A DNA stretch of 16,206 nt from Acidobacteriaceae bacterium (GCA_025462785.1 JAOAPG010000288.1:1-16206), one strand, 5' to 3'; counted from the stretch's first letter, positions 7,055 to 14,906 are shown. Notes: generated by a model from the letters alone, not told the origin. Translations and numbers: made by a program.

Positions 7055-10000
7055 ATGAAATGGAAACGTATTATCGGATGGACAGCAGCTATCGGAGTGT
7101 TGCTGATAGCGGTGCTCGTGATTGGTGGATATGTCGCCCTGCGGAGCTCAAGCTTCCATCGCTATGTGCTGGCAAAGATTATTCAACAGGCCGAAGAGTC
7201 AACCGGCGGGAAAGTTGAAATCCGCAACTTCGATGTTCATTTGTCAGGAATAACAGCAGATCTATATGGTCTGACCATCCACGGGGCCGAGTCCTCCGAT
7301 CAGAAGCCGTTGCTGCAAGTCGACAAGCTCACGGTTGGGCTGAAGATTTTGTCAGTGATTCATCACAAGGTAAACCTGAATCAACTGCTTATTGACCATC
7401 CGGTTGCACACCTGCTGGTTGATAAGAATGGACGCAACAATATTCCCCAGCCCAACGCGCCAAAGCAGAAGAGTTCACAAACTAACGTGTTCGACCTGGC
7501 AGTCGGGCATGTGCTGTTGAGTGATGGGGAGATTTACTATAACGATCGTCAGGGCTCCATTGATGCAGATGTCTATGATTTAAGAACCGAAGTAAACTTC
7601 GACTCTCTCGTCACTCGATATGCTGGTTCGATTTCCTATCACAACGGTCGAGTCAAGTATGCAGGGTTACGATCTCTAGCCCATAGCCTTGACGCGCGAC
7701 TTGATGCGACACCCTCTGGCGTGAATCTTTCGCCCCTCGTCCTAACCGTCGGCTCGTCGCGGATTACTTTGCAGGCAAATGTGACTGATTACAGCAATCC
7801 ACGAGCGGATGCAAGCTACAACATTCTGCTCCACACGCAAGATTTCGCAGGCATAAGCACGGGGGCGGTTCCCGCTGGTGATGTTGCGTTGTCAGGAAAG
7901 ATTCGTTACCAAAACCTCCCAAACCAACCTATCTTGCGAGACGTGTCACTGGATGGCCAGCTCGATAGCAGTGCTCTTTTAATTTCGGCGCCTCAGGGCC
8001 GGATCGAAGTTCGGAAGCTATTCGGTAGATATAAGTTGGCCGACGGCAACCTGCAGGCCCAAGACGTAGTAATGGAATTGATGAATGGAAAATTTAGCGC
8101 GAATGCCAGCGTGCAACATTTGGATAAGACTCCCGCAACCAAGCTCCGCGCGACTTTGCAAGGCATTTCTATTGCAGCAGTAAAGGGTGCGCTTAGAGAT
8201 GCCAGCATCAAGGGTTTGCCTCTCACCGGGAACGTAGATGGTTCCCTCGATGCCTCCTGGGTTGGCAGCGTGAGTAAAGTGCGCGCGCAATCTGAGGTCG
8301 GCATCCATGCTGCGATCGTGAATCAGGGCAGCGGCGCTCAGAACGTTCCGCTCACTGGAGCCATTCACGTCAGCTACGATGGCCCAAAGAACTTGATAAC
8401 AGTTCAGCAAAGCATTGTTCAAACGCCCTCATCGTCACTCGTTGCTCGGGGAGTTGTCAGCAGCCTTCCCAAAGGACGGTCTCAACTCTCGATTCAAGCC
8501 AAGACAAGCAACCTGCATGAACTTGCCACTCTCGCGTCTGCCTTCCAAGCACCGCCAAAAGATAAATCGACCGCACCAAAACAGCTGAGTGTGTCTGGCT
8601 CCGCGGCGCTCAACGCAACCGTACAAGGCTCCCTGCAGAATCCTCAAATTCAGGGCCAATTGACGGCGCAGAACCTTAGGATTGAGGGAACGCAGATCAG
8701 CACCTTGCAATTGACAACTCAGGCGAGTCCTTCAAATGTTGTGGTGCAGAACGGGTCTCTCGTTATTCCCAAACAGGGGAATATAAAGCAAGGGCAAATC
8801 TCTTTCAATGCGAATGTCGGTCTGCAGCATTGGTCTTACCTCCCCTCGAATCCGATAGTCGTGAATGCATCCGTCAAACAAGTCTCGATTGCGCAACTTC
8901 AGAAAATCGCGCATCTGCAATATCCGATTGTTGGCGATCTTTCTGCAGACCTCACCCTTCAAGGCTCTCAGCTCAACCCTGAAGGCCATGGAAACCTCGA
9001 AATCGCCAACGCGAAAGTCTACGATGAGCCCGTCCAGAATTTGAAAGCGCAGTTCCAAGCTACCAATGGATCAGTGACTTCTTTACTTAACGTCAGTTTG
9101 CCAGCTGGGTCGGCGACTGCAAACGTCACTTTTTTGCCGAAGACTAAAGCTTATAAAGTGCAGCTGGATGCTCCTGGAATTGTCCTGGCAAAACTGCAAG
9201 TAGTGCAGGCAAAAAATCTCCAATTGGCCGGCACAATAACGATCACCGCAAGCGGCTCCGGAGCGGTAGACATCCCACAGCTCACGGCAACTGTTCAAAT
9301 ACCGCAGCTTCAGGTACAGCAGAACACCATTTCCGGTATAAAGGCTCAATTAAATCTTGCGAATCACCAAGCTGATTTGTCGCTGTCCACAGCTGTGGCT
9401 CAAGCTACATTGCAAGCAAACGCGAAAGTAAATCTTACCGGGGACTACTACACCGATGCGAAAATTGATACCAGCAGGATCCCGCTTCAGCCGCTAGTCG
9501 CCGTCTATGCTCCGAGTGTTCCCGATGGCTTCCAAGGTGAAACCGAGCTTCACGCCACACTAAAGGGACCGCTGAAAGACAAAACGCGCCTGGAAGCTCA
9601 TCTTGAAATTCCAACACTGACTGCAACCTATCAGCAGCTACAAATCGGAAACTCTGGGCCGATCCGCGCCGACTACGCCAACTCAGTACTTGTCCTACAA
9701 CCCAGCGAAATCAAGGGTACGGACACGTCCTTGCGTTTTAGAGGACGAGTTCCAGTGGGCACGGGCATTAAAGGAATGGAGTTGACTGCGACTGGTTCCG
9801 TGAATCTGCGCCTCGCCAGAATGTTCGATCCCGATATCAAGAGTTCCGGCCTGCTTAACCTTGACGTTCGTACGACTGCGAATGACGGAAAGCCCGAAGT
9901 CACTGGTCAGATCAAGGTTCAAAATGTATCTCTCATTACAACCACCGCCCCTGTAGGCATAGACAGCCTAAACGGGACGTTGGATCTGAAGAATAATCAA

Positions 10001-11020
10001 ATACAGATGACTGAGCTGAAAGGGCAAGTCGGCGGGGGTGATGTATCGGTTGGAGGAGCCATCATCTACCGGCCACAACTGCAATTCAACATGGCACTCC
10101 AGGGTAAATCGATCCGGCTACGATATCCCGAGGGGGTGCGAAGTGTTTTAGATAGCGACCTCAAGCTGACGGGTACTCTGCAGGAAGCTGCCGTAAACGG
10201 GCGCGTGTTGATTGATGGTCTCTCATTTACTTCGGATTTCGATCTTGCAAAATTCATGAACCAATTCACCGGAGCCAACGTTCCACCGAGCGGGTCAACT
10301 TTCGCCGATAACGTGAAGCTAAACGTCGCGGTGCAGTCTGCTGGAGATCTTTCAGCGGCCGCATCTACCATCAGCATTGAAGGAACTGTGAATTTGCGGC
10401 TGATTGGAACTGCGGCAAATCCCGTCGTGGTAGGAAGAACGGATCTCACCTCGGGCGACATTTTCTTTATGAGCCGGCGTTATGAGTTGCAGCGCGGCAT
10501 TATAAACTTCACCAATCCGAATGAGATCGAACCTGTAGTGAACATCTCGCTCACTACAACGGTAGAACAATACAATCTGACTTTAAACTTTACTGGTCCC
10601 ATTGATAAGCTGCAAACCAGTTATGTTTCCGATCCTCCTTTAGCTCCGGTGGACATTATTAACCTGATCGCCCGTGGCCAAACCACCGAGGAAGCAAGCA
10701 CTTCGAGTTTTGGCGCGGACTCCATTCTCGCCGCGGGTGTTGCCAGCCAATTGGGCACTGGTGTTCAGAAGCTTGCCGGAATTTCTAGCCTCCAAATCGA
10801 TCCATTACTCGGTGGGAATAACACGAATCCGTCGGCGCGCATCGCACTGCAACAGCGGGTGTCGAAAAATTTCGTTTTCACCTTCTCTACGGATGTTGCT
10901 CAGCCTCAGGGCGAAATGGTTCAGGGAGATTATCAAATTAGTAAGCGCTGGTCGGTGAGCGCCGAAAGGGACGAGTACGGAGGCTTCACCGCCGAAGGAA
11001 GATTTCACACCAATTTTTAG
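7055..11020 (+). CDS. tamB: TamB-like translocation/assembly and intermembrane transport protein (DUF490)
   Basis: TamB-family proteins span the periplasm as a long hydrophobic beta groove between an inner-membrane anchor and an outer-membrane Omp85 partner; they act in autotransporter assembly and phospholipid transport. The 1321-residue protein starts with a positively charged segment and one membrane helix (about residues 7-28). An AsmA-like N-terminal region follows (around VEIRNFDVHLSGITADLYGL), then some 900 residues of repetitive beta-strand sequence rich in Gln, Asn, Ser and Val. The C-terminal domain (about 960-1321) has the family signatures TSGDIFF, RGIINFTNP, SDPPLAPVDIINLIARG and a terminal Phe. 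Its length is close to E. coli TamB (about 1260). The Omp85 gene ends 12 bases upstream, so co-expression and pairing are likely. No gene break or frameshift was seen. The symbol rests on domain layout and context. Confidence 0.9.
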   Translation: MKWKRIIGWTAAIGVLLIAVLVIGGYVALRSSSFHRYVLAKIIQQAEESTGGKVEIRNFDVHLSGITADLYGLTIHGAESSDQKPLLQVDKLTVGLKILSVIHHKVNLNQLLIDHPVAHLLVDKNGRNNIPQPNAPKQKSSQTNVFDLAVGHVLLSDGEIYYNDRQGSIDADVYDLRTEVNFDSLVTRYAGSISYHNGRVKYAGLRSLAHSLDARLDATPSGVNLSPLVLTVGSSRITLQANVTDYSNPRADASYNILLHTQDFAGISTGAVPAGDVALSGKIRYQNLPNQPILRDVSLDGQLDSSALLISAPQGRIEVRKLFGRYKLADGNLQAQDVVMELMNGKFSANASVQHLDKTPATKLRATLQGISIAAVKGALRDASIKGLPLTGNVDGSLDASWVGSVSKVRAQSEVGIHAAIVNQGSGAQNVPLTGAIHVSYDGPKNLITVQQSIVQTPSSSLVARGVVSSLPKGRSQLSIQAKTSNLHELATLASAFQAPPKDKSTAPKQLSVSGSAALNATVQGSLQNPQIQGQLTAQNLRIEGTQISTLQLTTQASPSNVVVQNGSLVIPKQGNIKQGQISFNANVGLQHWSYLPSNPIVVNASVKQVSIAQLQKIAHLQYPIVGDLSADLTLQGSQLNPEGHGNLEIANAKVYDEPVQNLKAQFQATNGSVTSLLNVSLPAGSATANVTFLPKTKAYKVQLDAPGIVLAKLQVVQAKNLQLAGTITITASGSGAVDIPQLTATVQIPQLQVQQNTISGIKAQLNLANHQADLSLSTAVAQATLQANAKVNLTGDYYTDAKIDTSRIPLQPLVAVYAPSVPDGFQGETELHATLKGPLKDKTRLEAHLEIPTLTATYQQLQIGNSGPIRADYANSVLVLQPSEIKGTDTSLRFRGRVPVGTGIKGMELTATGSVNLRLARMFDPDIKSSGLLNLDVRTTANDGKPEVTGQIKVQNVSLITTTAPVGIDSLNGTLDLKNNQIQMTELKGQVGGGDVSVGGAIIYRPQLQFNMALQGKSIRLRYPEGVRSVLDSDLKLTGTLQEAAVNGRVLIDGLSFTSDFDLAKFMNQFTGANVPPSGSTFADNVKLNVAVQSAGDLSAAASTISIEGTVNLRLIGTAANPVVVGRTDLTSGDIFFMSRRYELQRGIINFTNPNEIEPVVNISLTTTVEQYNLTLNFTGPIDKLQTSYVSDPPLAPVDIINLIARGQTTEEASTSSFGADSILAAGVASQLGTGVQKLAGISSLQIDPLLGGNNTNPSARIALQQRVSKNFVFTFSTDVAQPQGEMVQGDYQISKRWSVSAERDEYGGFTAEGRFHTNF

Positions 11021-11043
11021 TAAGTGGTTACAGGTCCGCAGTC

Positions 11044-12750
11044 ATGCAAGACCCACAGTTAAGCACATCAAGCACAAGCCCGGGTACTGAGGAAGATCTC
11101 TGGGTATTTCGGGATGGCCGTAATTCGGTCGCTGGGTCCGTGTTGCTGCGCGACTTGCAAGATTCTTTGCGAAATGTGCTCGATAATCCGCAGCATAAAA
11201 AGTCAGTCCTAACCACGCTCATTCAGTCGGGGGAACTCGAGTCGGCGCTGGCTGATGTGGATAGTCCAGCCGTGTGCAGAATTGCTGAGCTGACAAGCGC
11301 CCTCGCTGATCTGTACCTGGGAGGGGATTCCGCTCCTGTGAGAGAGCTGGCTGGTTCTTTGGATGGCTCGACAATTCCACGGGAACTGGTGACTTCGCCT
11401 CCGGAAGGCTTTTCCTATTACGCTCTTCATCCACTCGACTTTGCTAGCGCGGTTGGAGGGATTGCAGATTCGCCTCGCCCCGTGGCTGTCGTCGGCATTA
11501 GAAGTATCGGAACTACACTGAGCGCAGTAGTGACAGCGGCGCTGAAGAAGCAATCTGTTCCCGCACAGCGCGTTACCGTTAGGCCGACAGGACATCCTTA
11601 CGATCGGGTTACGCAGCTTACAACCGAGCAGGTCCGCTGGGTCAATCAATGTCTCGAGCACTCTGGCCGCTTTCTGATAGTGGACGAAGGACCAGGCAGG
11701 AGTGGTTCGACTTTTCTTTCCGTTGCCGAAGCCTTGGTGCAAGCGGGCGTTCCCGCCGAGCGGATCGTTTTGTTAGGCAGCGTCGAACCAGACCTGAATG
11801 AACTCCGAGCGAGAGATGCAGCAGCTCGATGGCACCTCTTTCGATTCTTAAAGTGCGGTCCGACCTCCTACTCGCGCTTTGGCACTCACACCTACATCGG
11901 TGGAGGGGACTGGCGAAAAGTACTATTGCATGACCCCGCAGGGTGGCCTGCTTGTTGGCCTCAAATGGAGCGCCTGAAATTCCTGTCTCCGGATGGAACG
12001 GCATTTTTCAAGTTCGAAGGGTTGGGTAAGTTTGGGGAGACCGTGCAGCAGCGCGCAAGGCTATTGGCTGACTCAGGATTCGGATGTCCTCTTGATGATG
12101 CGGAAGAGGATGGTTTCATCCTCTATAAAGCTCTAACACCCGGGCCGCTACCATCAAGCAAAACTTCTCTGGAAGTATTGGAGCGAATTGCACGGTACTG
12201 CGCGTTCCGTGCTTCAGAATTCCGCAGCAAAAATTGTGGGTCTACTCTTCTCGCAGAGATGGTGGCATTTAATGCGCAGCAAGAATTCGGAATTGGATTG
12301 AATTATCAGGTGGAAGTTCTGGCATCAGGTGACCTTATATTCTGCGACGCGCGGATGCAGCCTCACGAATGGATTCGAAACGGAGAGGGAATCATTCTCA
12401 AGACAGACGCAACCACTCATGGCGATGATCATTTCTTCCCCGGTCCCTGTGATATTGCCTGGGATCTGGCTGGAACCGCGGTTGAGTGGAATTTATCTTC
12501 TGATGCGATGGAGTTCCTACTCCTGCGTTTTCGTGAACTAACCGGCATCGATGTTGCTAAACGCATTTCGATCTTTATATTGGGCTACGCAGTATTTAGG
12601 ATGGCCTTTTGCAAGATGGCGAGCGGAACAGCTAAAGGAACTGCCGATGAATTCAGGTTGCGGAAGGCGTATTTCCATTACCGCCAGCGAGCGACAGAAT
12701 ACTTGCCGTCTTGTAGCAGCGTCAATAGTTCGCGGCTGCGACTTGGATGA
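11044..12750 (+). CDS. Uncharacterised fusion: phosphoribosyltransferase-like domain plus divergent APH/choline-kinase-like domain
   Basis: I do not recognise this 568-residue protein as a named family. The N-terminal half (about 120-290) resembles a type I phosphoribosyltransferase: a PPi-loop-like VAVVGIRSIGTTLSA (147-161) and a PRPP-loop-like LIVDEGPGRSGST (211-223), which has one residue more than the usual D-[DE]-x3-[ST]-G spacing. The C-terminal half (about 305-560) resembles an aminoglycoside phosphotransferase/choline kinase fold: beta-3 lysine-like FFKFEGLG (K323), hinge-like GFILYKALTPGPL (357-369), then CDARMQPHEWI (434-444) where HGDxxxxN is expected, an aspartate in KTDATTHG (D455), and CDIAWDLAGTAVEW (469-482). 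The catalytic loop is degenerate, so kinase activity is doubtful. No signal peptide is seen, so it is likely cytoplasmic. It starts 23 bases after the TamB-like gene with AGGT eight bases before its ATG and no terminator between, so it is probably the operon's third gene. Function unknown. Confidence 0.85.
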   Translation: MQDPQLSTSSTSPGTEEDLWVFRDGRNSVAGSVLLRDLQDSLRNVLDNPQHKKSVLTTLIQSGELESALADVDSPAVCRIAELTSALADLYLGGDSAPVRELAGSLDGSTIPRELVTSPPEGFSYYALHPLDFASAVGGIADSPRPVAVVGIRSIGTTLSAVVTAALKKQSVPAQRVTVRPTGHPYDRVTQLTTEQVRWVNQCLEHSGRFLIVDEGPGRSGSTFLSVAEALVQAGVPAERIVLLGSVEPDLNELRARDAAARWHLFRFLKCGPTSYSRFGTHTYIGGGDWRKVLLHDPAGWPACWPQMERLKFLSPDGTAFFKFEGLGKFGETVQQRARLLADSGFGCPLDDAEEDGFILYKALTPGPLPSSKTSLEVLERIARYCAFRASEFRSKNCGSTLLAEMVAFNAQQEFGIGLNYQVEVLASGDLIFCDARMQPHEWIRNGEGIILKTDATTHGDDHFFPGPCDIAWDLAGTAVEWNLSSDAMEFLLLRFRELTGIDVAKRISIFILGYAVFRMAFCKMASGTAKGTADEFRLRKAYFHYRQRATEYLPSCSSVNSSRLRLG

Positions 12751-12898
12751 TGCATAAAGTTACGCAATAGCCCAAAAAGGCCATACGAAAACACATTCCA
12801 TTTTGGTATACAGGACTGGCAAACAACTATTGGCAAGGCCTATTTTGGCCGATACACTGTATAATCTTAATTTCTTTAACGTGTTTTTAACCTGTTGA
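12751..12898 (+). promoter_or_regulatory. Repeat-rich leader/promoter region of the receiver gene
   Basis: A perfect TATAAT lies at 12860-12865, about 33 bases before the receiver start, without a good -35 hexamer at normal spacing (TTGGCA at 12830-12835 is 24 bases away), which hints at an activator-dependent promoter. Two imperfect direct repeats carry ATTTTGG followed by ATACA (12800-12812 and 12842-12856). TGGCAA occurs twice (12817-12822 and 12831-12836), and CCAAAAAGGCC (12772-12782) is nearly the inverse of GGCCTATTTTGG (12837-12848). The promoter and binding-site roles are inferred. Confidence 0.45.
12875..12884 (+). promoter_or_regulatory. Candidate operator TTTAACGTGT upstream of the receiver gene
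   Basis: This 10-mer lies between the TATAAT box and the ATG of the receiver gene and recurs exactly at 14154-14163 upstream of the XRE/S24 regulator. Its position just downstream of the putative -10 element would suit repression. Binding by the neighbouring repressor is inference. Confidence 0.3.
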
Positions 12899-13342
12899 AT
12901 GAATTTAGAGAAACAAGTCTCGATAGAAGCTCCCGCATCGCACGTCAGAATCCTTATCGTTGATGATCATGAGGTAATGAGACTTGGCATCCGCAATTTG
13001 CTGGAAGCCATGCCCAGTTGGAACATCTGCGCTGAAGCAAGCAGCGGCCGCGAAGCTGTCGACAAAGCCTTCCAATATCTTCCTGACATAATCATCATGG
13101 ACATCACCATGCCAGGGATGAACGGGCTCGAAGCCGCCGCCGAGATCGGACGATCGCGACCCAATATTCCTGTCATTTTGTTTTCTTTGCACCTCTCTGA
13201 AGACTTAGTGAGCCACTTCGAGACTGGAGGGATTCGAGGTGCTGTTGGTAAGGGAGAAGCCGCGCGTGATCTGGTGGAAGCCGTGAAGAAAGTCTTGGCG
13301 GGTGGAACTTTCTTTCCTTCAAAATCGACTTCTAAAGCGTAA
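12899..13342 (+). CDS. Stand-alone response regulator receiver (REC) protein
   Basis: This is a predicted phosphorylation-controlled signalling protein. Its 147 residues hold a single receiver domain (about 16-137) of the NarL/FixJ type. All key positions are present: the acidic pair D22 and D23, phospho-acceptor D68 in IIMDITMPGMNG, the Ser/Thr switch S96 and the conserved lysine K118 in GKGEAARD. The ordinary NarL helix-turn-helix output domain is absent; the protein ends FFPSKSTSKA with a TAA stop and no continuing frame, so it must act through a partner. No clear Shine-Dalgarno sequence precedes the ATG (AACCTGTTGA), so translation may be weak or non-canonical. No histidine kinase is encoded in the window. 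It is convergent with the XRE/S24 gene, with 16 bases between stops. Family assignment is secure; the pathway is unknown. Confidence 0.9.
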   Translation: MNLEKQVSIEAPASHVRILIVDDHEVMRLGIRNLLEAMPSWNICAEASSGREAVDKAFQYLPDIIIMDITMPGMNGLEAAAEIGRSRPNIPVILFSLHLSEDLVSHFETGGIRGAVGKGEAARDLVEAVKKVLAGGTFFPSKSTSKA

Positions 13343-13358
13343 ACGTAAATCGATGTCT

Positions 13359-14123
13359 CTACTCTGAACGTCCAATCCACCATAACACTTTCGCTACAAT
13401 CCTCCATCCACTAGCTGAGATCGGAGTCGAATCGTATTCCCGATTCTCCGGCACTAAAACCTCGGTGTGATCAAATCGTTGTAATCTGGAAACTATAAGT
13501 CCTTGTTCATTATGAGCTGCGACGACAATGTCGCCATAGAGCTTGGCACGATTGGTCTGCGAGGTATCAGCGACAATGATGTAACCGTCGTGGATCAATG
13601 GCATCATGGAGCGACCACGCACCGTCATGCAGTTGGTGTATGCAGGATTTGGGCACCATTCAGTGGGCGCCGCAAGCATCGACTCAGGAGAGACTTGTTC
13701 GAGACGAGTCAAAGGATCGCCTTGTCCCCCGTGAGTTGCCGCAACCACCGGTAATACTGGAATTGCGACCAAGGCGCCTGTCTTCTTCATCTTAGCGTTC
13801 GCGCCAGCTTGGACTATTTGTAGATCGGGCAAACGATCTTTCCGCAAACGGTTGCGTATTGCCGGCAATACCCGCATGAGGTCTTCGCTGTGCAAACCAG
13901 CGCGGCCCCAGAAATACCAACACTCCGGATCTCCCGTAAGATTCCCTAGTTGAATGCTGATGTTGGCCGGGGGTTCCTGTACTCCGCGTTCCCAACGGGA
14001 CACCGCTATTGCCGAGGAGTTGAGTTGTTTACCCAGCTCCGACTGAGTCATTTTCAGCCGGCGGCGCAAGGCGATGATGCGTTTGGCCCACTCTAAATCT
14101 TTTGCTTTTCTTGTTTTAGCCAT
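13359..14123 (-). CDS. XRE-family regulator with LexA/S24-like domain lacking the catalytic lysine
   Basis: This is a predicted DNA-binding repressor of the phage CI/LexA architecture. The 254-residue protein has an XRE helix-turn-helix at about 12-66 (MTQSELGKQLNSSAIAVSRWERG), a linker, and an S24 peptidase-like fold at about 160-250. The nucleophile segment VRGRSMMPLIHDG (168-180) retains serine S172. In self-cleaving members the general-base lysine sits in a T/I-V-K-R-L motif; here that segment reads LIVSRL and the position is S212 (codon TCC, bases 13488-13490). Autocleavage is therefore unlikely, unless another lysine substitutes. The later landmark PENREYDSTPI is normal. It is transcribed divergently from the HTH/RsbRD_N-like gene across a 100-base gap containing candidate operators, so autoregulation is plausible. 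The domain may serve for dimerisation or ligand sensing. It could descend from a prophage repressor, but no other phage gene is nearby. Confidence 0.9.
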   Translation of the reverse strand: MAKTRKAKDLEWAKRIIALRRRLKMTQSELGKQLNSSAIAVSRWERGVQEPPANISIQLGNLTGDPECWYFWGRAGLHSEDLMRVLPAIRNRLRKDRLPDLQIVQAGANAKMKKTGALVAIPVLPVVAATHGGQGDPLTRLEQVSPESMLAAPTEWCPNPAYTNCMTVRGRSMMPLIHDGYIIVADTSQTNRAKLYGDIVVAAHNEQGLIVSRLQRFDHTEVLVPENREYDSTPISASGWRIVAKVLWWIGRSE

Positions 14124-14143
14124 GCGGCACTGCTACACTTATT

Positions 14144-14169
14144 AACGCAACCGTTTAACGTGTATGTTA
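14144..14169 (-). promoter_or_regulatory. Candidate operator cluster (AACG/CGTT half-sites) between divergent regulators
   Basis: AACG (14144-14147), CGTT (14152-14155) and AACG (14157-14160) form overlapping inverted half-sites; CGTTTAACG (14152-14160) is a palindrome around its central T. The block contains TTTAACGTGT (14154-14163), shared with the receiver-gene upstream region. It sits 20-45 bases before the XRE/S24 start, where an autoregulatory site would be expected. Confidence 0.35.
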
Positions 14170-14191
14170 GGTGCCGTACGTCCATCATTGG

Positions 14192-14201
14192 CACGATCGT
14201 G
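14192..14201. promoter_or_regulatory. 10-base perfect palindrome in the divergent intergenic region
   Basis: CACGATCGTG is its own reverse complement and lies 22 bases before the start of the HTH/RsbRD_N-like gene. It may be a dimeric regulator site controlling that gene. A chance palindrome of this length is possible. Confidence 0.25.
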
Positions 14202-14223
14202 ACAGGTTAAAGGAAAGGGCGTC

Positions 14224-14895
14224 ATGTACGATGACAATTTTAGCACAACTTTAGAGCCGGGAACGCTGTCTCCACAAACGCTTTATCGTGGTCTGTACGT
14301 TCGGATCGCGCGTAAGCTCGAGGTTGACCCTTCGTACGTGAGCCGGGTCGCCCGCGGGGAGAGACGTTCGAAATCCGTAGAGAGTGCGCTACGGATCGAA
14401 ATTGAACAGATTAATAAAAAAGTTGTAGGTGGACGTTCCAACCGTTCAGGAAAGGCTGCCAGTGCACAAATACCTGGCAAACGGCTTCGCTTTTTTGTGA
14501 CTCGCAACCGCGACTGGGTGCGAAAAGAGTGGTTGCAACAGAGCCAAGCAGACCACAATCTGAAAAATATTAAATTGTCGAATCAGCGTCGCTTGGCTCC
14601 CTTGACGCCTCTGATCGATGAAGCTTTACGAGCCATGAAGTTCAGCTTGAAAGAGATGTCGCAAACCACGATGAAAGCGGCTAACCAACATGGGCGCGCA
14701 CGCCGCGAACAAGGTTATTCAATAACTGCATTGCTAGAGGAATACAATCTGGTCCGGCGTTGCGTCTTCGCATTAGCTGAAGATAATTTCCGTCAGTTGG
14801 ATACGCACTTTCTGCTTCATGATCTTGGCCAGATTGGCGAAGTGCTGGACTTGCAAATGCAAAGCGCTCTCCGGGCGTTTACTGGAGAGGCTTGA
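14224..14895 (+). CDS. Helix-turn-helix protein fused to an RsbRD_N-like sensor domain
   Basis: The 223-residue protein is a probable regulator with two parts. The N-terminal part (about 20-62) reads as an XRE/Cro-type helix-turn-helix: YVRIARKLEVDPSYVSRVAR followed by a basic stretch. A basic linker (65-90) leads to a helical C-terminal domain (about 95-218) whose QHGRARREQGYSITALLEEY (155-174) resembles the RsbRD_N domain found at the N-terminus of RsbR-type stress proteins and many histidine kinases. Here no kinase, STAS or phosphatase output follows, so the sensor seems to feed directly to DNA binding. The start is well supported by AGGAAAGGG four bases before the ATG. It is divergent from the XRE/S24 repressor and convergent with treY (11-base gap). 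The HTH call is good, the RsbRD_N call moderate; the signal is unknown. Confidence 0.8.
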   Translation: MYDDNFSTTLEPGTLSPQTLYRGLYVRIARKLEVDPSYVSRVARGERRSKSVESALRIEIEQINKKVVGGRSNRSGKAASAQIPGKRLRFFVTRNRDWVRKEWLQQSQADHNLKNIKLSNQRRLAPLTPLIDEALRAMKFSLKEMSQTTMKAANQHGRARREQGYSITALLEEYNLVRRCVFALAEDNFRQLDTHFLLHDLGQIGEVLDLQMQSALRAFTGEA

Positions 14896-14906
14896 GTTCT
14901 TCGCGT

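Noticed and set aside
13340..13362. Bidirectional terminator between the convergent receiver and XRE/S24 genes
   Set aside because: Only 16 bases separate the stops and no stable hairpin with a T-run could be drawn.
14189..14206. Possible sigma54 promoter (TTGGCACG at the -24 position) before the HTH/RsbRD_N gene
   Set aside because: The -12 element would read TGAC instead of TTGC, lacking the essential GC dinucleotide.
13359..14895. Prophage remnant, suggested by the CI-like repressor and divergent HTH gene
   Set aside because: No integrase, structural phage gene, attachment-site repeat or tRNA is present, and base composition looks like the neighbours.
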